In this document: positions 1 through 7,926 of the stretch, in pieces
Position numbering within the stretch: the stretch's first letter is position 1
How the letters are laid out: every line of letters begins with the position of its first letter
From: UMGS1322 sp900550765
GTDB lineage: Bacteria > Bacillota > Clostridia > Christensenellales > QALW01
Reading direction: 5' to 3'
Assembly: GCA_958448705.1 (NCBI GenBank)
Contig: CAUDEY010000012.1
Span: forward strand, 1-60,043
Length of the DNA: 60,043 bases
Program-made: the position numbers and the translations under genes
The notes under the pieces: generated by a model
What the model was told of the DNA's origin: nothing
The model's database searches: none
What the model saw: only the letters and a program-made list of their open reading frames with translations

Positions 1-164
1 CGCCAACGCCTACCCCTACACCGACCATAACGGTAACGCCGACGCCCACACCCACCCATAAGCCAACACCGACACCCACACCGACGCCCACACAAAAACC
101 AACGCCCACACCATCGCCGACGTCTTCTGCCAAACCAGATCCAACACCAACCAAGGGCACATAA
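1..164 (+). CDS. C-terminal end of a Thr/Pro-rich surface or secreted protein (partial)
   Basis: An open frame runs from the window edge to a TAA stop at 162-164 and encodes about 53 residues, almost all Thr-Pro repeats broken by short TITVT, HK and QK segments and ending in DPTPTKGT. Such TP tracts are typical spacers in extracellular clostridial proteins, and a comparable tract occurs in the surface protein at 28006. No membrane anchor or sorting signal follows the repeat, so the visible tail is probably a disordered end. The function depends on sequence outside the window. Confidence 0.6.
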   Translation, partial: PTPTPTPTITVTPTPTPTHKPTPTPTPTPTQKPTPTPSPTSSAKPDPTPTKGT

Positions 165-241
165 AACAGGTATTTTATTCCCTTAAAAGGAATATCTTTA
201 AAAGAGCGCTTTCTATAAAAGCAAAAAACTTTCTTTCATTT

Positions 242-274
242 GCGGACCGCGCCAAACGCGGTCCGTCTTTTTAT
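242..274 (+). terminator. Rho-independent terminator
   Basis: An 8-bp GC stem (GGACCGCG, 244-251, pairing with CGCGGTCC, 257-264) is followed by a T-rich run. It ends the TP-rich gene. It lies only 17 bases before the next start codon, so it could also act as a leader hairpin for the symporter. Confidence 0.8.
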
Positions 275-291
275 AAAAAGGGAGGGACCCC

Positions 292-1986
292 ATGTCTTTT
301 CTTGAACGGCTGATAGATTTCAATACAAAAGTAAATGATTTTATTTGGGTAAAATTAGGGTTAATTCTGCTGCTTGGTACCGGTATGCTGATGACACTGC
401 GTACCGGCGGCTTTCAATTCCGCTATATCAGTCACTGGCTAAAAAATACCGTGGGCAGTCTTTTTAATAAAAAAGTATCCGCGCATTCCCATGAAAAGGC
501 CTCCATTTCACAGTTCCAGGCACTCTGCACCGCGCTTGCGGCAACGGTAGGCGTCGGCAATATTGCCGGTGTAGCCGCAGCAATTGCTACCGGCGGACCC
601 GGCGCAGTATTCTGGATGTGGATCGCCGCCCTCTTTGGTATGATGACCAGCTATTCCGAAAGTGTATTGGGAATCTATTACCGCCGCAAAAACAAGGCCG
701 GAGAATGGACCGGCGGCGCTATGTATTATCTGCAGGACGGTCTCGGCGGTTTAAAAATGCCCCGGCATCGGCGGACATGGCTTTTTGTATCTCTGACTGC
801 GGCAGGAATGTGTTTTTTTGACGCGGCGATTCTGCGGGACCAGACAATTTCCATTCTCTTTCTTATTCTCGGCGGTGCGGCGGCGCTCGTCTTTGCCGCA
901 TGCCTCTTTCATGTAAAACGGGTTGGTCGGTTCCTGGCCTGTGCTTTTGCCTGTTTTACGGTTTTGGCCTCCTTCGGTATTGGAAACGCCTCACAGATCA
1001 ACACGATCGCCGTAAATATTTCCGAAGCCTTTCATCTGCCGGCTTTAGAATCGATTCCCGTCGGCAGCAGCAACTTATATATGCTCCTTATCGGTTTAAT
1101 TTTAATGGTAATTGCTGCTTTGGTCATTCTTGGCGGCATCAAGCGCATTGCCGGAGTCACGGAAAAAATCGTTCCGTTTATGGTTCTGGCCTATCTTCTG
1201 GGTGCATTAATCGTGTTATGGGATAACATTTCGGTCATTCCCAGCGCTTTTGGTGCAATCTTCCGCACAGCTTTCGGCACAAAGGCTGTAGCCGGAGGCT
1301 TTGCCGGCATTGCTGCAAAGGAGGTAATATCCTGGGGCTTTAAGCGCGGCGTTTACTCCAACGAAGCCGGTCTGGGGTCTTCGGTCATCGTAAATTCGGC
1401 CTCCAATGTCAAAGAGCCGGTACGCCAAGGCATGTGGGGAATCTTTGAGGTATTCGCTGATACCATCGTAATCTGTACCTTAACAGCCCTGGTCATTCTG
1501 ACTTCGGGTCTTGTGGACTTAACTACCGGGCAAATGCTTACTGATTCTGCAAAAACTGTACTTGTTGCGCAAGCATTTTCTCGCTCCTTTGGCTCTTTCG
1601 GCAATATATTCATTGCAATATCCGTCTTTCTGTTTGCTTTTTCAACCGTTTTAGGGTGGTCCTATTACGGCAATAAGGCCTGGGAATACCTGTTTGGCAC
1701 AAAATCAACGATTTTATACAAAATCCTATTTGTACTCTTTATTGTCTTTGGCGCGGTAATGCATTTGGACCTGGCCTGGGAAATCTCCGATACGTTTAAC
1801 GGCCTGATGATGCTTCCTAATTTAATCGGTGTAGCAGTACTCTCGGGCACGGTAGCCGCCATCACAAAAAATTACATCCGGCGGCATTTCAAAAAAGAAA
1901 AATTACCGCCGATGCTCTCGGCCTTTGAAGACATCCAAAAACAGCAGGAGGAGGCCTTAAAGAACGAACAGCAGGGTTATGATTGA
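292..1986 (+). CDS. Sodium/alanine (AGCS family) symporter
   Basis: 564 residues with about a dozen hydrophobic segments. It matches the alanine-or-glycine:cation symporter family (AlsT/DagA type), cytoplasmic-membrane carriers that import small neutral amino acids with Na+ or H+. Family hallmarks are visible: the stretch GGPGAVFWMW near residue 102, the preceding AATVGVGNIAGVA, and a conserved SNEAGLGSS segment in the second half. The length is at the upper end for the family because of a charged C-terminal tail rich in Lys, Glu and Gln. The ATG has a good GGGAGG site 9 bases upstream. The exact substrate cannot be told from sequence. Confidence 0.9.
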   Translation: MSFLERLIDFNTKVNDFIWVKLGLILLLGTGMLMTLRTGGFQFRYISHWLKNTVGSLFNKKVSAHSHEKASISQFQALCTALAATVGVGNIAGVAAAIATGGPGAVFWMWIAALFGMMTSYSESVLGIYYRRKNKAGEWTGGAMYYLQDGLGGLKMPRHRRTWLFVSLTAAGMCFFDAAILRDQTISILFLILGGAAALVFAACLFHVKRVGRFLACAFACFTVLASFGIGNASQINTIAVNISEAFHLPALESIPVGSSNLYMLLIGLILMVIAALVILGGIKRIAGVTEKIVPFMVLAYLLGALIVLWDNISVIPSAFGAIFRTAFGTKAVAGGFAGIAAKEVISWGFKRGVYSNEAGLGSSVIVNSASNVKEPVRQGMWGIFEVFADTIVICTLTALVILTSGLVDLTTGQMLTDSAKTVLVAQAFSRSFGSFGNIFIAISVFLFAFSTVLGWSYYGNKAWEYLFGTKSTILYKILFVLFIVFGAVMHLDLAWEISDTFNGLMMLPNLIGVAVLSGTVAAITKNYIRRHFKKEKLPPMLSAFEDIQKQQEEALKNEQQGYD

Positions 1987-2011
1987 CTTTTTTTGACACT
2001 TAAAATATAAT
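1983..2011 (+). promoter_or_regulatory. Sigma-A promoter for the sugar isomerase/kinase pair
   Basis: TTGACT, 17 bases, TATAAT. The -35 box overlaps the stop codon of the upstream symporter gene, so the isomerase-kinase pair has its own promoter although it lies downstream of the symporter in the same direction. Confidence 0.75.
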
Positions 2012-2042
2012 ACTAACAGAAAATTTTATAAAGGAGAAGGCT

Positions 2043-2723
2043 ATGAAACGTTCTGAAATCAATAAAATCATGCGCGAGAATTTGGAATTCATCAAACAAA
2101 TGGGGTTCCAGCTGCCGCCCTTTGCCTACTTTACCCCGCAGGAATGGCAGGAAAAAGGTCATGAATATGATGAGATCCGCAACCATATGCTGGGCTGGGA
2201 TATCACCGATTACGGTCATGGTGATTTTAAAAAGATCGGTCTGTTTTTATTTACGTTGCGCAACGGCTCCTTGAGCGAGCCGGACTGCAAAAAAACGTAT
2301 GCAGAAAAGCTGCTGATCTCCGATGAAGATCAATACTCCCCCATGCATTTTCATTGGAATAAAATGGAAGATATTATTAACCGCGGGGGCGGAAATCTGA
2401 TTGTAGAAGTCTACAACTGCGCCGAAGATGAATCTCTTGCCGATACTGATGTTACCGTTACTACCGACGGCTGTGTGCGCACCGTACCCGCCGGCACAAA
2501 ACTGCGCCTTACCCCCGGCGAAAGCATTACGCTTCCGCCCCGGCAGTATCATGCCTTTTGGGCCGAAAAAGGTTCCGGCAAAGTTTTAATCGGCGAAGTT
2601 TCCATGGTAAATGACGACAATACCGATAACCGTTTTTATAAAACAATGGGCCGTTTCCCCAAGATTGAAGAGGATGAAGCGCCGCTGTATCTGTTGTGCA
2701 ATGAATATCCCAAAGCGAAATAA
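2043..2723 (+). CDS. D-lyxose ketol-isomerase (cupin sugar isomerase)
   Basis: 226 residues, the usual length of the D-lyxose isomerase family. These are cytoplasmic metal-dependent cupins that interconvert D-lyxose and D-xylulose and usually also D-mannose and D-fructose. The cupin metal ligands are visible as H102, H104 and E109 (MHFHWNKMED) and H170 (RQYHAFW). A GGAGAAGG ribosome site precedes the ATG. It is followed 15 bases later by a PfkB sugar kinase. That pairing fits a route aldose to ketose to ketose phosphate; mannose to fructose to fructose 6-phosphate is my inference, lyxose to xylulose 5-phosphate the alternative. Confidence 0.88.
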   Translation: MKRSEINKIMRENLEFIKQMGFQLPPFAYFTPQEWQEKGHEYDEIRNHMLGWDITDYGHGDFKKIGLFLFTLRNGSLSEPDCKKTYAEKLLISDEDQYSPMHFHWNKMEDIINRGGGNLIVEVYNCAEDESLADTDVTVTTDGCVRTVPAGTKLRLTPGESITLPPRQYHAFWAEKGSGKVLIGEVSMVNDDNTDNRFYKTMGRFPKIEEDEAPLYLLCNEYPKAK

Positions 2724-2738
2724 GCGGAGGAAAAACGG

Positions 2739-3602
2739 ATGAAGCTTGCAGTATTCGGCGAAATTCTTTGGGATGTTTTTGAAAAGGAAACCCGCATCGG
2801 CGGTGCGCCTTTTAATTTTGCCGCCCATTCCGCCAAATTAGGCGCGGACGTTACACTGATATCTGCGGTCGGCAATGACGCGTTAGGGGATCAGGCCATC
2901 GTTCAGGCCCAAAACGCAGGCATCCATACCCATGCAATTGCCCGCACCGCCTATCCGACAGGCCGCTGTCAAGTAACCCTGGAAAACGGTGCCCCCTCTT
3001 ATGCATTGATAGAAGACGTAGCCTATGATCATATCCCTGTACCGGAAAGCGCCCTTTGCCAAGGCGACGCCTTTTATTTCGGTACGCTTGCCCAGCGCGG
3101 TGCGGTTTCTGCCGCAGCCCTGCGGGAACTGTTAAAAAACAACTATCGTGAGCGATTCTTTGATATCAACATCCGACAGAACTATTATTCCCCGGAAAGT
3201 ATTGATCTTTCCCTGTGTGCCGCCACAATTTTTAAAGTCTCCCGGGAAGAACTCGGCGTATGCAATCTCCCCGGAACACCTGAGGAAATTTGCAGGGAAA
3301 CGGCAAAAAAATATCCTAACCTTAAACTGATCCTCGTTACGTTGGATAAAGACGGTGCGTTTGCTTTTGACTGTGCCTGCGGAAAATCCTGTTTTGCCCC
3401 CCAACCCAAAGCGAAGGCAATATCCACCGTAGGAGCCGGAGATTCCTTTTCCGCCGGTTTTTTAGTCAATTATCTTTCAGGGAAAAGTATGGAAGAATGT
3501 CTTTCCCGTGCAACGGCCCTTTCAGACTTTGTAGTTACGCAGCTCGGTGCTGTACCGGAATATCCGCCGGAACTGTATAAAAGGATCGTTCCGCACGTAT
3601 AA
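2739..3602 (+). CDS. PfkB-family carbohydrate kinase (fructokinase-like)
   Basis: 287 residues, soluble. The N-terminal part has the ribokinase-fold signature (FGEILWDVF, then GGAPFNFAAHSAKLGA) and the C-terminal part has the second PfkB signature VGAGDSFSAGF with the catalytic base D235 in GAGD (232-235). The IGGAPFNFA arrangement is most like bacterial fructokinases. It is cotranscribed with the isomerase upstream, so the substrate is most likely the ketose made by that enzyme. An AGCGGAGG site lies 7 bases before the ATG. A strong hairpin follows the stop. Confidence 0.87.
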   Translation: MKLAVFGEILWDVFEKETRIGGAPFNFAAHSAKLGADVTLISAVGNDALGDQAIVQAQNAGIHTHAIARTAYPTGRCQVTLENGAPSYALIEDVAYDHIPVPESALCQGDAFYFGTLAQRGAVSAAALRELLKNNYRERFFDINIRQNYYSPESIDLSLCAATIFKVSREELGVCNLPGTPEEICRETAKKYPNLKLILVTLDKDGAFAFDCACGKSCFAPQPKAKAISTVGAGDSFSAGFLVNYLSGKSMEECLSRATALSDFVVTQLGAVPEYPPELYKRIVPHV

Positions 3603-3617
3603 AAGGATTACACACAA

Positions 3618-3657
3618 GCGCGCATCGTTTTTCCGATGCGCGCCTGCGTTTATTTTT
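3618..3657. terminator. Convergent terminator hairpin
   Basis: A perfect 10-bp stem (GCGCGCATCG, 3618-3627, with its complement 3634-3643) is followed on the plus strand by a T-rich tail. It separates the convergent sugar kinase and membrane protein genes and may serve both, though the T-run favours the plus strand. Confidence 0.75.
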
Positions 3658-4402
3658 TCAATCGCTGTTCCAGCTCCTTTAAATGTTCCTTTTGCTTCTC
3701 TACATATTCCTTTACGTGTGCCGAAAGCGGCTGCTCCGAACGAAACGCCAGCAAAAAACGCAGCCGTTCTTTTCTTTTACTCCGCTCGGTTTGAATATAT
3801 GCTTTCAGCCCCTCATATTTTACAATAATGCCGGATTCCTTCGCTGCCGCGCGTATTTTAGAAAGCACATTGGCACTGTAAAAGAAATCGACTATCAAAA
3901 CCCCCATAAACAAACCGATAAAGAAAGAAAACGCAAGGTTTTGTGAGAGCCATGTCAGTGCATGGAGAACATAGGAATGGATAAAAAAATAATACACCGC
4001 ACCTAAAGCCGCCCATATCAGCGAAAATTTTAAACAAATGATCCCCTTATAATTCAATTTTTCATGGGAATAATCCCACAGCTTTACATGCATTCCCTGA
4101 ATAAAAATAACTCCTCCAACATATTCAACAACGGTCATGCAGACAGCCATCAGTACAAACATAAAAATTTTATTTGCTGCCGGCCAGGGAAAAGGCGCAA
4201 ATCGCTCCAGTGAAGCTAAAAGATACAGCAAACATAGCCCAAAACCGTAGATCGGCAAATAGGGTCCTACCAAAAAACCGGGATTGATCCATTTGCGTTC
4301 AGGATTGGCACGGGAAAAAAAGCGGCGGAAAATAACCTCCATGCACCAGCCCAAACAGCTGCCGATAAAAAACAAAAAGCTTAAAATAAGAAAAATATTC
4401 AT
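3650..4402 (-). CDS. Membrane protein, putative type IV ABC-transporter family (CmpB-like)
   Basis: 250 residues with about six hydrophobic segments. The opening region (FFIGSCLGWCMEVIFRR, then WINPGFLVGPYLPIYGFG) is the signature of the PF06541 family, annotated as putative ABC-transporter type IV. The C-terminal ~60 residues are charged and predicted helical (Lys/Glu-rich, ending KEHLKELEQRLKK), likely cytoplasmic. The start is placed at the ATG at 4402, which has a GGAGGAAA site 5 bases upstream; an in-frame ATG nine codons earlier lacks one. It lies 46 bases after the lipid kinase gene and is probably cotranscribed with it. Its biochemical role is unknown. Confidence 0.75.
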   Translation of the reverse strand: MNIFLILSFLFFIGSCLGWCMEVIFRRFFSRANPERKWINPGFLVGPYLPIYGFGLCLLYLLASLERFAPFPWPAANKIFMFVLMAVCMTVVEYVGGVIFIQGMHVKLWDYSHEKLNYKGIICLKFSLIWAALGAVYYFFIHSYVLHALTWLSQNLAFSFFIGLFMGVLIVDFFYSANVLSKIRAAAKESGIIVKYEGLKAYIQTERSKRKERLRFLLAFRSEQPLSAHVKEYVEKQKEHLKELEQRLKK

Positions 4403-4448
4403 ATTTTCCTCCGATTCTGCCCCACCCATAAAAAAGCAAGCAGATTTT

Positions 4449-5327
4449 TTACTTTATAAAACGTACCGCATGATGATGATTGATGATCTCAATATGCTCA
4501 CAGCCCTCCTGATATTCGCCGTCCAGTGTCCAGCCGCAGCCCTGCGTTTGTATCTGCACTCTTGCTGTTTTTAAAAAAACGATTTCCTCGGCAGCTAAAT
4601 CATGCGTTTGTATTGCACGGATGATATTTCCCAGCTGTACCGCGTTCTGCGGCATTTTTACAAGAATCAATTCAAAAAGGCCGTCGCTCATATCCACAAG
4701 CTCATCATGAAGCGTAACGATTCCCGCAATGCTTGTGGAATTGCTCACCGTACCGAACACATATTCACCGTCGATCACTCGATCTTCTGTCTCCGCATGT
4801 ACGTGTATAGGCTTGATTGATGGCAAATCTTTAATTCCCTCCAGCACATAGGCCAAATGCCCCAGCAAATTTTTTGCCTGCTGCGAAGTATTATAGGAAG
4901 CCTCGGTAAACGCACCGAAAGAAGCTACATAAGAAAAGCAGCGTCCGTTAAAGGTACCGATATCAATTCGATGTTCCTGTCCCCGTGCAGCCAGCTCCGC
5001 TGCTTTTAAAATATTTTTGGGCAGCTTCAGTGAGCTTGCAAAATCATTGGTACTGCCGGCCGGAATATAGCCGATCGGCACATCCGTACCTGCATGCCAA
5101 ATACCGGAGAGCATTTCATTAAGCGTACCGTCGCCGCCGATGCACACCAGAAGATCAAACTGTTCGGCGCACGCTTCAGCCTTACGCGCAGCATCTCCGC
5201 GCTTAGCCGTTACAAAGACCGTGCATTCATACTCCTGCGCGCAGAACAGACTGACGATATCCGTCAGATATTTGTTCGCGCGCTTCTGTCCCGCGCAGGG
5301 ATTTACGATTAACAAAAGTTTTTTCAC
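4449..5327 (-). CDS. Diacylglycerol kinase-like lipid kinase (YegS/DagK family)
   Basis: 292 residues, normal for the YegS/BmrU/DagK family of soluble ATP-dependent lipid kinases. The nucleotide loop IGGDGTLNEML is visible (GGDGT at 64-68), as are the family N-terminus (LLLIVNPCAG) and the motif YIPAGSTNDFASSL. The likely role is recycling of diacylglycerol from phospholipid or lipoteichoic acid turnover at the membrane; the exact lipid is not determinable. The start is GTG with AGGAGG 5 bases upstream, and it overlaps the preceding stop as GTGA, so translation is probably coupled to the methyltransferase. Confidence 0.85.
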   Translation of the reverse strand: MKKLLLIVNPCAGQKRANKYLTDIVSLFCAQEYECTVFVTAKRGDAARKAEACAEQFDLLVCIGGDGTLNEMLSGIWHAGTDVPIGYIPAGSTNDFASSLKLPKNILKAAELAARGQEHRIDIGTFNGRCFSYVASFGAFTEASYNTSQQAKNLLGHLAYVLEGIKDLPSIKPIHVHAETEDRVIDGEYVFGTVSNSTSIAGIVTLHDELVDMSDGLFELILVKMPQNAVQLGNIIRAIQTHDLAAEEIVFLKTARVQIQTQGCGWTLDGEYQEGCEHIEIINHHHAVRFIK

Positions 5328-6124
5328 AAATTCCTCCTATAGGCCAGCAGGCCGAAAGCGGCAGTACAGGTAAGCTCGTTCAATCCGGCAAGCTTTGCCT
5401 GATCGTTCCGGCCGGTTTTATAATAATAGGGCGTCATTTGAAAAAGATTCCTGATATCTTCATTGCTTTTAAGAAAAAACTCATATTGCACCGCTCGTTC
5501 CTCTAAGAGAGAAAACCCCGGTATGTTTCGATTTTCCGGCTTGTTTTCATACGGTTTTTCATAAATGCGGCATTTCAGCTGCATTAAATGTCTCTCCAGC
5601 GGTATTGCCCGTATCAAAATCCCCCCTGGCTTCAGCACGCGATAAAACTCTTCTGCCTGCAGCGGAGAAAATAAATTCAAAACGATATCTACACCGGCAT
5701 CCGCAAATGGAAGCGCCTTTGACGAAGCGACGGCAAGCCACAGCATACGGCTCCGGCGCGCACCGGCGGCCAACGCCGCCTTGGAAATATCGATGCCGTA
5801 TACCTGCATCGGCACCTGCTGGGCCACAGCGGCTGTATAATAACACTCTCCGCATCCGCAATCCGCCAGAACGCCGCCTTCTACCGCATATTGAACGCAC
5901 AGCTCCACAGTTTTATCACAAAGCGGCCGATAAAAGCCTTTTTCTAAGAACGCGCTGCGGGCCGCCACCATCTTTTTATCATCCCCATGACGGCCCCGTC
6001 CGTTATCCAGCAAAAGATTGACATATCCGCTGCGGGCAATATCAAAGCTGTGTCCGCTTTTACAGCGATATTGCTTTTCCTGCCTTTGCAGCGGCTCTCT
6101 ACACACGGGACATCGAAACATCAT
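5324..6124 (-). CDS. RlmA-like 23S rRNA (guanine-N1) methyltransferase
   Basis: 266 residues. The N-terminus is a zinc-binding segment (CPVCREPLQ ... YRCKSGHSFD), followed by ARSGYVNLL, which is characteristic of RlmA enzymes that methylate a hairpin of 23S rRNA. An S-adenosylmethionine pocket follows (VLADCGCGECYYTAAVA), then a class I methyltransferase core. The start is the first of two adjacent ATG codons at 6124, with GAGG 9 bases upstream. An in-frame ATG 66 codons further upstream would read through the promoter and duplicated DNA, so I reject it. First gene of a three-gene minus-strand operon. Confidence 0.82.
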   Translation of the reverse strand: MMFRCPVCREPLQRQEKQYRCKSGHSFDIARSGYVNLLLDNGRGRHGDDKKMVAARSAFLEKGFYRPLCDKTVELCVQYAVEGGVLADCGCGECYYTAAVAQQVPMQVYGIDISKAALAAGARRSRMLWLAVASSKALPFADAGVDIVLNLFSPLQAEEFYRVLKPGGILIRAIPLERHLMQLKCRIYEKPYENKPENRNIPGFSLLEERAVQYEFFLKSNEDIRNLFQMTPYYYKTGRNDQAKLAGLNELTCTAAFGLLAYRRNL

Positions 6125-6154
6125 AAAACATTTCCTCAAAAATACTATAAAAAT

Positions 6155-6183
6155 ATTATACCAAAAAAACTTCGATTCTTCAA
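6155..6183 (-). promoter_or_regulatory. Sigma-A promoter of the rlmA-like operon
   Basis: On the minus strand: TTGAAG (6178-6183), 17 bases, TATAAT (6155-6160), about 30 bases before the methyltransferase start. Confidence 0.75.
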
Positions 6184-6186
6184 CGT

Positions 6187-6215
6187 AAAAAAGCACCGCA
6201 TTTTGCGGCGCTTTT
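6187..6215 (-). terminator. Terminator, duplicated copy
   Basis: Copy of the hairpin at 7159-7187. One base change (GCGGCGC for GCGGTGC) turns one pair into a G-U wobble on the minus-strand RNA, so the 7-bp stem is kept, flanked by A and T runs. Confidence 0.65.
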
Positions 6216-6306
6216 CTCTTTATGCTGCTTCCTCCGGCGGCGGGCCGTCCACAAATTTTACGCTGCCGATCCACCACGTGGCATACTTGCTGCGGAACAG
6301 GTTTCC
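6187..6306. repeat. Direct repeat, copy 1 of 2 (other copy 7159-7278)
   Basis: About 120 bases almost identical to 7159-7278 (four differences by my count), 972 bases apart. It carries the last ~29 codons and the terminator of the anchored protein gene at 7192-7926. Homology ends abruptly just after 6306. Confidence 0.85.
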
Positions 6307-6309
6307 CAT
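6220..6309 (-). pseudogene. C-terminal fragment of the 244-aa anchored protein
   Basis: On the minus strand the repeat encodes the tail NLFRSKYATWWIGSVKFVD and ends in a stop at the same place as the intact gene at 7192. The rest of the gene is missing. A chance ATG at the junction (6307-6309) would give a 29-residue peptide but has no good ribosome site. I read this as a remnant of a second, deleted copy. Confidence 0.7.
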
Positions 6310-6312
6310 AAT

Positions 6313-6357
6313 AAAAAATCAATAATGGCTCGATTTTCTCCTATATATTGATTTTTT
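6313..6357 (-). terminator. AT-rich terminator-like inverted repeat
   Basis: A 12-bp inverted repeat (AAAAAATCAATA at 6313-6324, complement at 6346-6357) lies directly after the stop of the 143-aa gene. On the minus strand its second arm ends in a T run. The stem is AT-rich and so weaker than the others in the window. Confidence 0.5.
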
Positions 6358-6363
6358 CTATAA

Positions 6364-6795
6364 TCAATTAAATCGTGCACTGATTCTCTGCGCTACTTTT
6401 TCCTCAGTAATATCAAGAATAACCCGCAATGTTCCATACGTATAACACACTAAATACTCATGGCCACTTATAACGGACAATGATTCCGTGAGCAATTCTT
6501 TTTTTACCGTATGCTCATTGCAAACACGAATGCTTAAATACGGCCAATCTTCCTGCGTGATATCCTCAATATTCCACAAATACTTTCCGTTAAAATCATA
6601 GGCAACGATATTATTCCGCGGCAGCTCATCAAAAGCACCACCGTCTTTATTATAAAGGACAAAAACTTTATTTTTTGAAATGGCTATACCTGTTATTTTA
6701 TGCTCAAAATAAATTGATGTCTGATTAAGTGAAAGACGCGTCTCATCACAAAATATTGAGCAATTGCCTATAGTGGAGGTAAATTGAAACATCAC
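6364..6795 (-). CDS. Hypothetical protein, beta-rich, 143 aa
   Basis: Not recognised. 143 residues from a GTG at 6795 (an ATG follows as codon 2), with GAGGA about 11 bases upstream. There is no signal peptide or membrane segment. The central pattern NIVAYDFNGKYLWNI resembles one blade of a PQQ- or WD-type propeller, and the rest looks like alternating strands; this is only a resemblance. It sits between two decayed fragments of neighbouring genes (Ig-like fragment upstream, C-terminal fragment downstream), so it may be a passenger of a rearranged locus. It could be an intact small accessory gene or itself a fragment. Confidence 0.5.
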   Translation of the reverse strand: MMFQFTSTIGNCSIFCDETRLSLNQTSIYFEHKITGIAISKNKVFVLYNKDGGAFDELPRNNIVAYDFNGKYLWNIEDITQEDWPYLSIRVCNEHTVKKELLTESLSVISGHEYLVCYTYGTLRVILDITEEKVAQRISARFN

Positions 6796-6842
6796 AATAA
6801 TATATTCCTCTTTTTCTTATATTAAATTATATAAAGTTTACC

Positions 6843-7081
6843 TTAGGTTAATGGATATGCAACGCTGTACCAAGAAGCCGGAGGTATCATTCCCAAATCA
6901 TATTGTACAAAGTCTCCCGTACCTCCGAAAAGCCCATTGCTAATTACATCTTTTGTTATATTAACATATTCTATTTCTAAAGGCGGTTCTACTACCGTCA
7001 CCGTACACCGTGCAATACATACGCCATCCTCCGACTGCGCCGTAATTACCGCGCTCGTTCCCGGTTTTCCGTGTGCCGTAA
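6843..7081 (-). pseudogene. Truncated bacterial Ig-like (Big_2) domain fragment
   Basis: On the minus strand an open frame ending in TAA (6843-6845) reads VITAQSEDGVCIARCTVTVV, closely matching VITAQSEDGGSIARCIVIV in the Big_2 domain of the intact 771-aa protein. After the Ig-like strand the two diverge: this copy continues for about 45 residues and stops at SWYSVAYPLT. No start codon or ribosome site lies at the front, where homology begins abruptly near 7081. It is the 3' remnant of a paralogous Ig-domain gene. Confidence 0.65.
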
Positions 7082-7158
7082 CAAGCCTATATAGTAAAAC
7101 ACAAGCTTTTTATCTCTCTTTTATGGTAACACAGTCCTTCTTTCTTTGTCAATACCAC

Positions 7159-7187
7159 AAAAAAGCACCGCATTTTGCGGTGCTTTT
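7159..7187 (-). terminator. Rho-independent terminator of the Ig-like/anchored-protein operon
   Basis: Stem of 7 GC-rich pairs (GCACCGC / GCGGTGC) extended by A-T pairs and followed on the minus strand by a run of six T, placed immediately after the stop at 7192. Confidence 0.8.
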
Positions 7188-7278
7188 CTCTTTATGCTGC
7201 TTCCTGCGGCGGCGGGCCGTCCACAAATTTTACGCTGCCGATCCACCATGTGGCATACTTGCTGCGGAACAGGTTGCC
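7159..7278. repeat. Direct repeat, copy 2 of 2 (other copy 6187-6306)
   Basis: The intact partner of the repeat, containing the 3' end of the 244-aa gene and its terminator. Confidence 0.85.
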
Positions 7279-7926
7279 TAACGTCCAGTCATGGATGATT
7301 TTATCATACAAAAAGTAATGCTCGTATTCCTCCGCTGTTTTATCATATCCATTTTCCTGTAAAAATGATGCGATTTGCTCTTCGTCAGTTGTTTGAATCT
7401 CTTCTTCACCCTCTGTATAATTCAATACCGGTCCGTTTCTATACATCGTTTTTTTATCTACATAATAATCGTAACTCCATATTATTGATCTAGGATAGTC
7501 TTCCGAATATTTTCCTTCCGATGGAGCATCTTCTTTTTCTTCGTTAATCGCAAATGTATAATGCAAAATTTTTTTCTCAAAATATACATATATGGTTATT
7601 TGCTCTCTTTTTTCTAAATGGTTTTCTCTATAACGACGATAGAAGATTCCTCTTTCCGCATCACTTTTATCCGTCATATCCAGCGTACCTCCATTCGGCG
7701 CATAAACACCTACTGTACCATACTCACATCCAGTAATCCAGCGTCCCCATGGAATAAAATTATTATCGATAATACTGCTTAATGCCGAATAATACATTTC
7801 ATCAAAAACATTGTGTATCAGCACGATAAAAGCCTTTTGTATCACAGAAAGAGTGCATACAATTATCAGCAAAATGCATAAAAAAGTTTTTATGCCTCTT
7901 TTAGAAGACTTTTTAAAAGATTTCAA
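7192..7926 (-). CDS. Anchored extracellular protein of unknown function, 244 aa
   Basis: Not recognised. A basic N-terminus (KSFKKSSKRGIK) and one hydrophobic segment (about residues 13-36) indicate a signal anchor with the remaining ~205 residues outside the membrane. That part is rich in aromatic and acidic residues (repeated Tyr, Trp, Glu, Asp), which would suit binding of sugars or peptides, though this is inference. The start overlaps the stop of the secreted Ig-domain protein by 4 bases (ATGA), so the two are translationally coupled and probably work together at the cell surface. Its last 29 codons are duplicated at 6220. Confidence 0.6.
   Translation of the reverse strand: MKSFKKSSKRGIKTFLCILLIIVCTLSVIQKAFIVLIHNVFDEMYYSALSSIIDNNFIPWGRWITGCEYGTVGVYAPNGGTLDMTDKSDAERGIFYRRYRENHLEKREQITIYVYFEKKILHYTFAINEEKEDAPSEGKYSEDYPRSIIWSYDYYVDKKTMYRNGPVLNYTEGEEEIQTTDEEQIASFLQENGYDKTAEEYEHYFLYDKIIHDWTLGNLFRSKYATWWIGSVKFVDGPPPQEAA

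Noticed and set aside
1..160. Short tandem repeats suggesting a CRISPR or minisatellite
   Set aside because: The repeat unit is a Thr-Pro codon pattern in an open frame that ends in a stop; there are no spacers.
5324..6322. Longer 332-residue form of the RlmA-like protein
   Set aside because: The extra 66 residues run through a promoter and a duplicated gene fragment, while the ATG at 6124 has a ribosome site and begins the zinc-binding domain.
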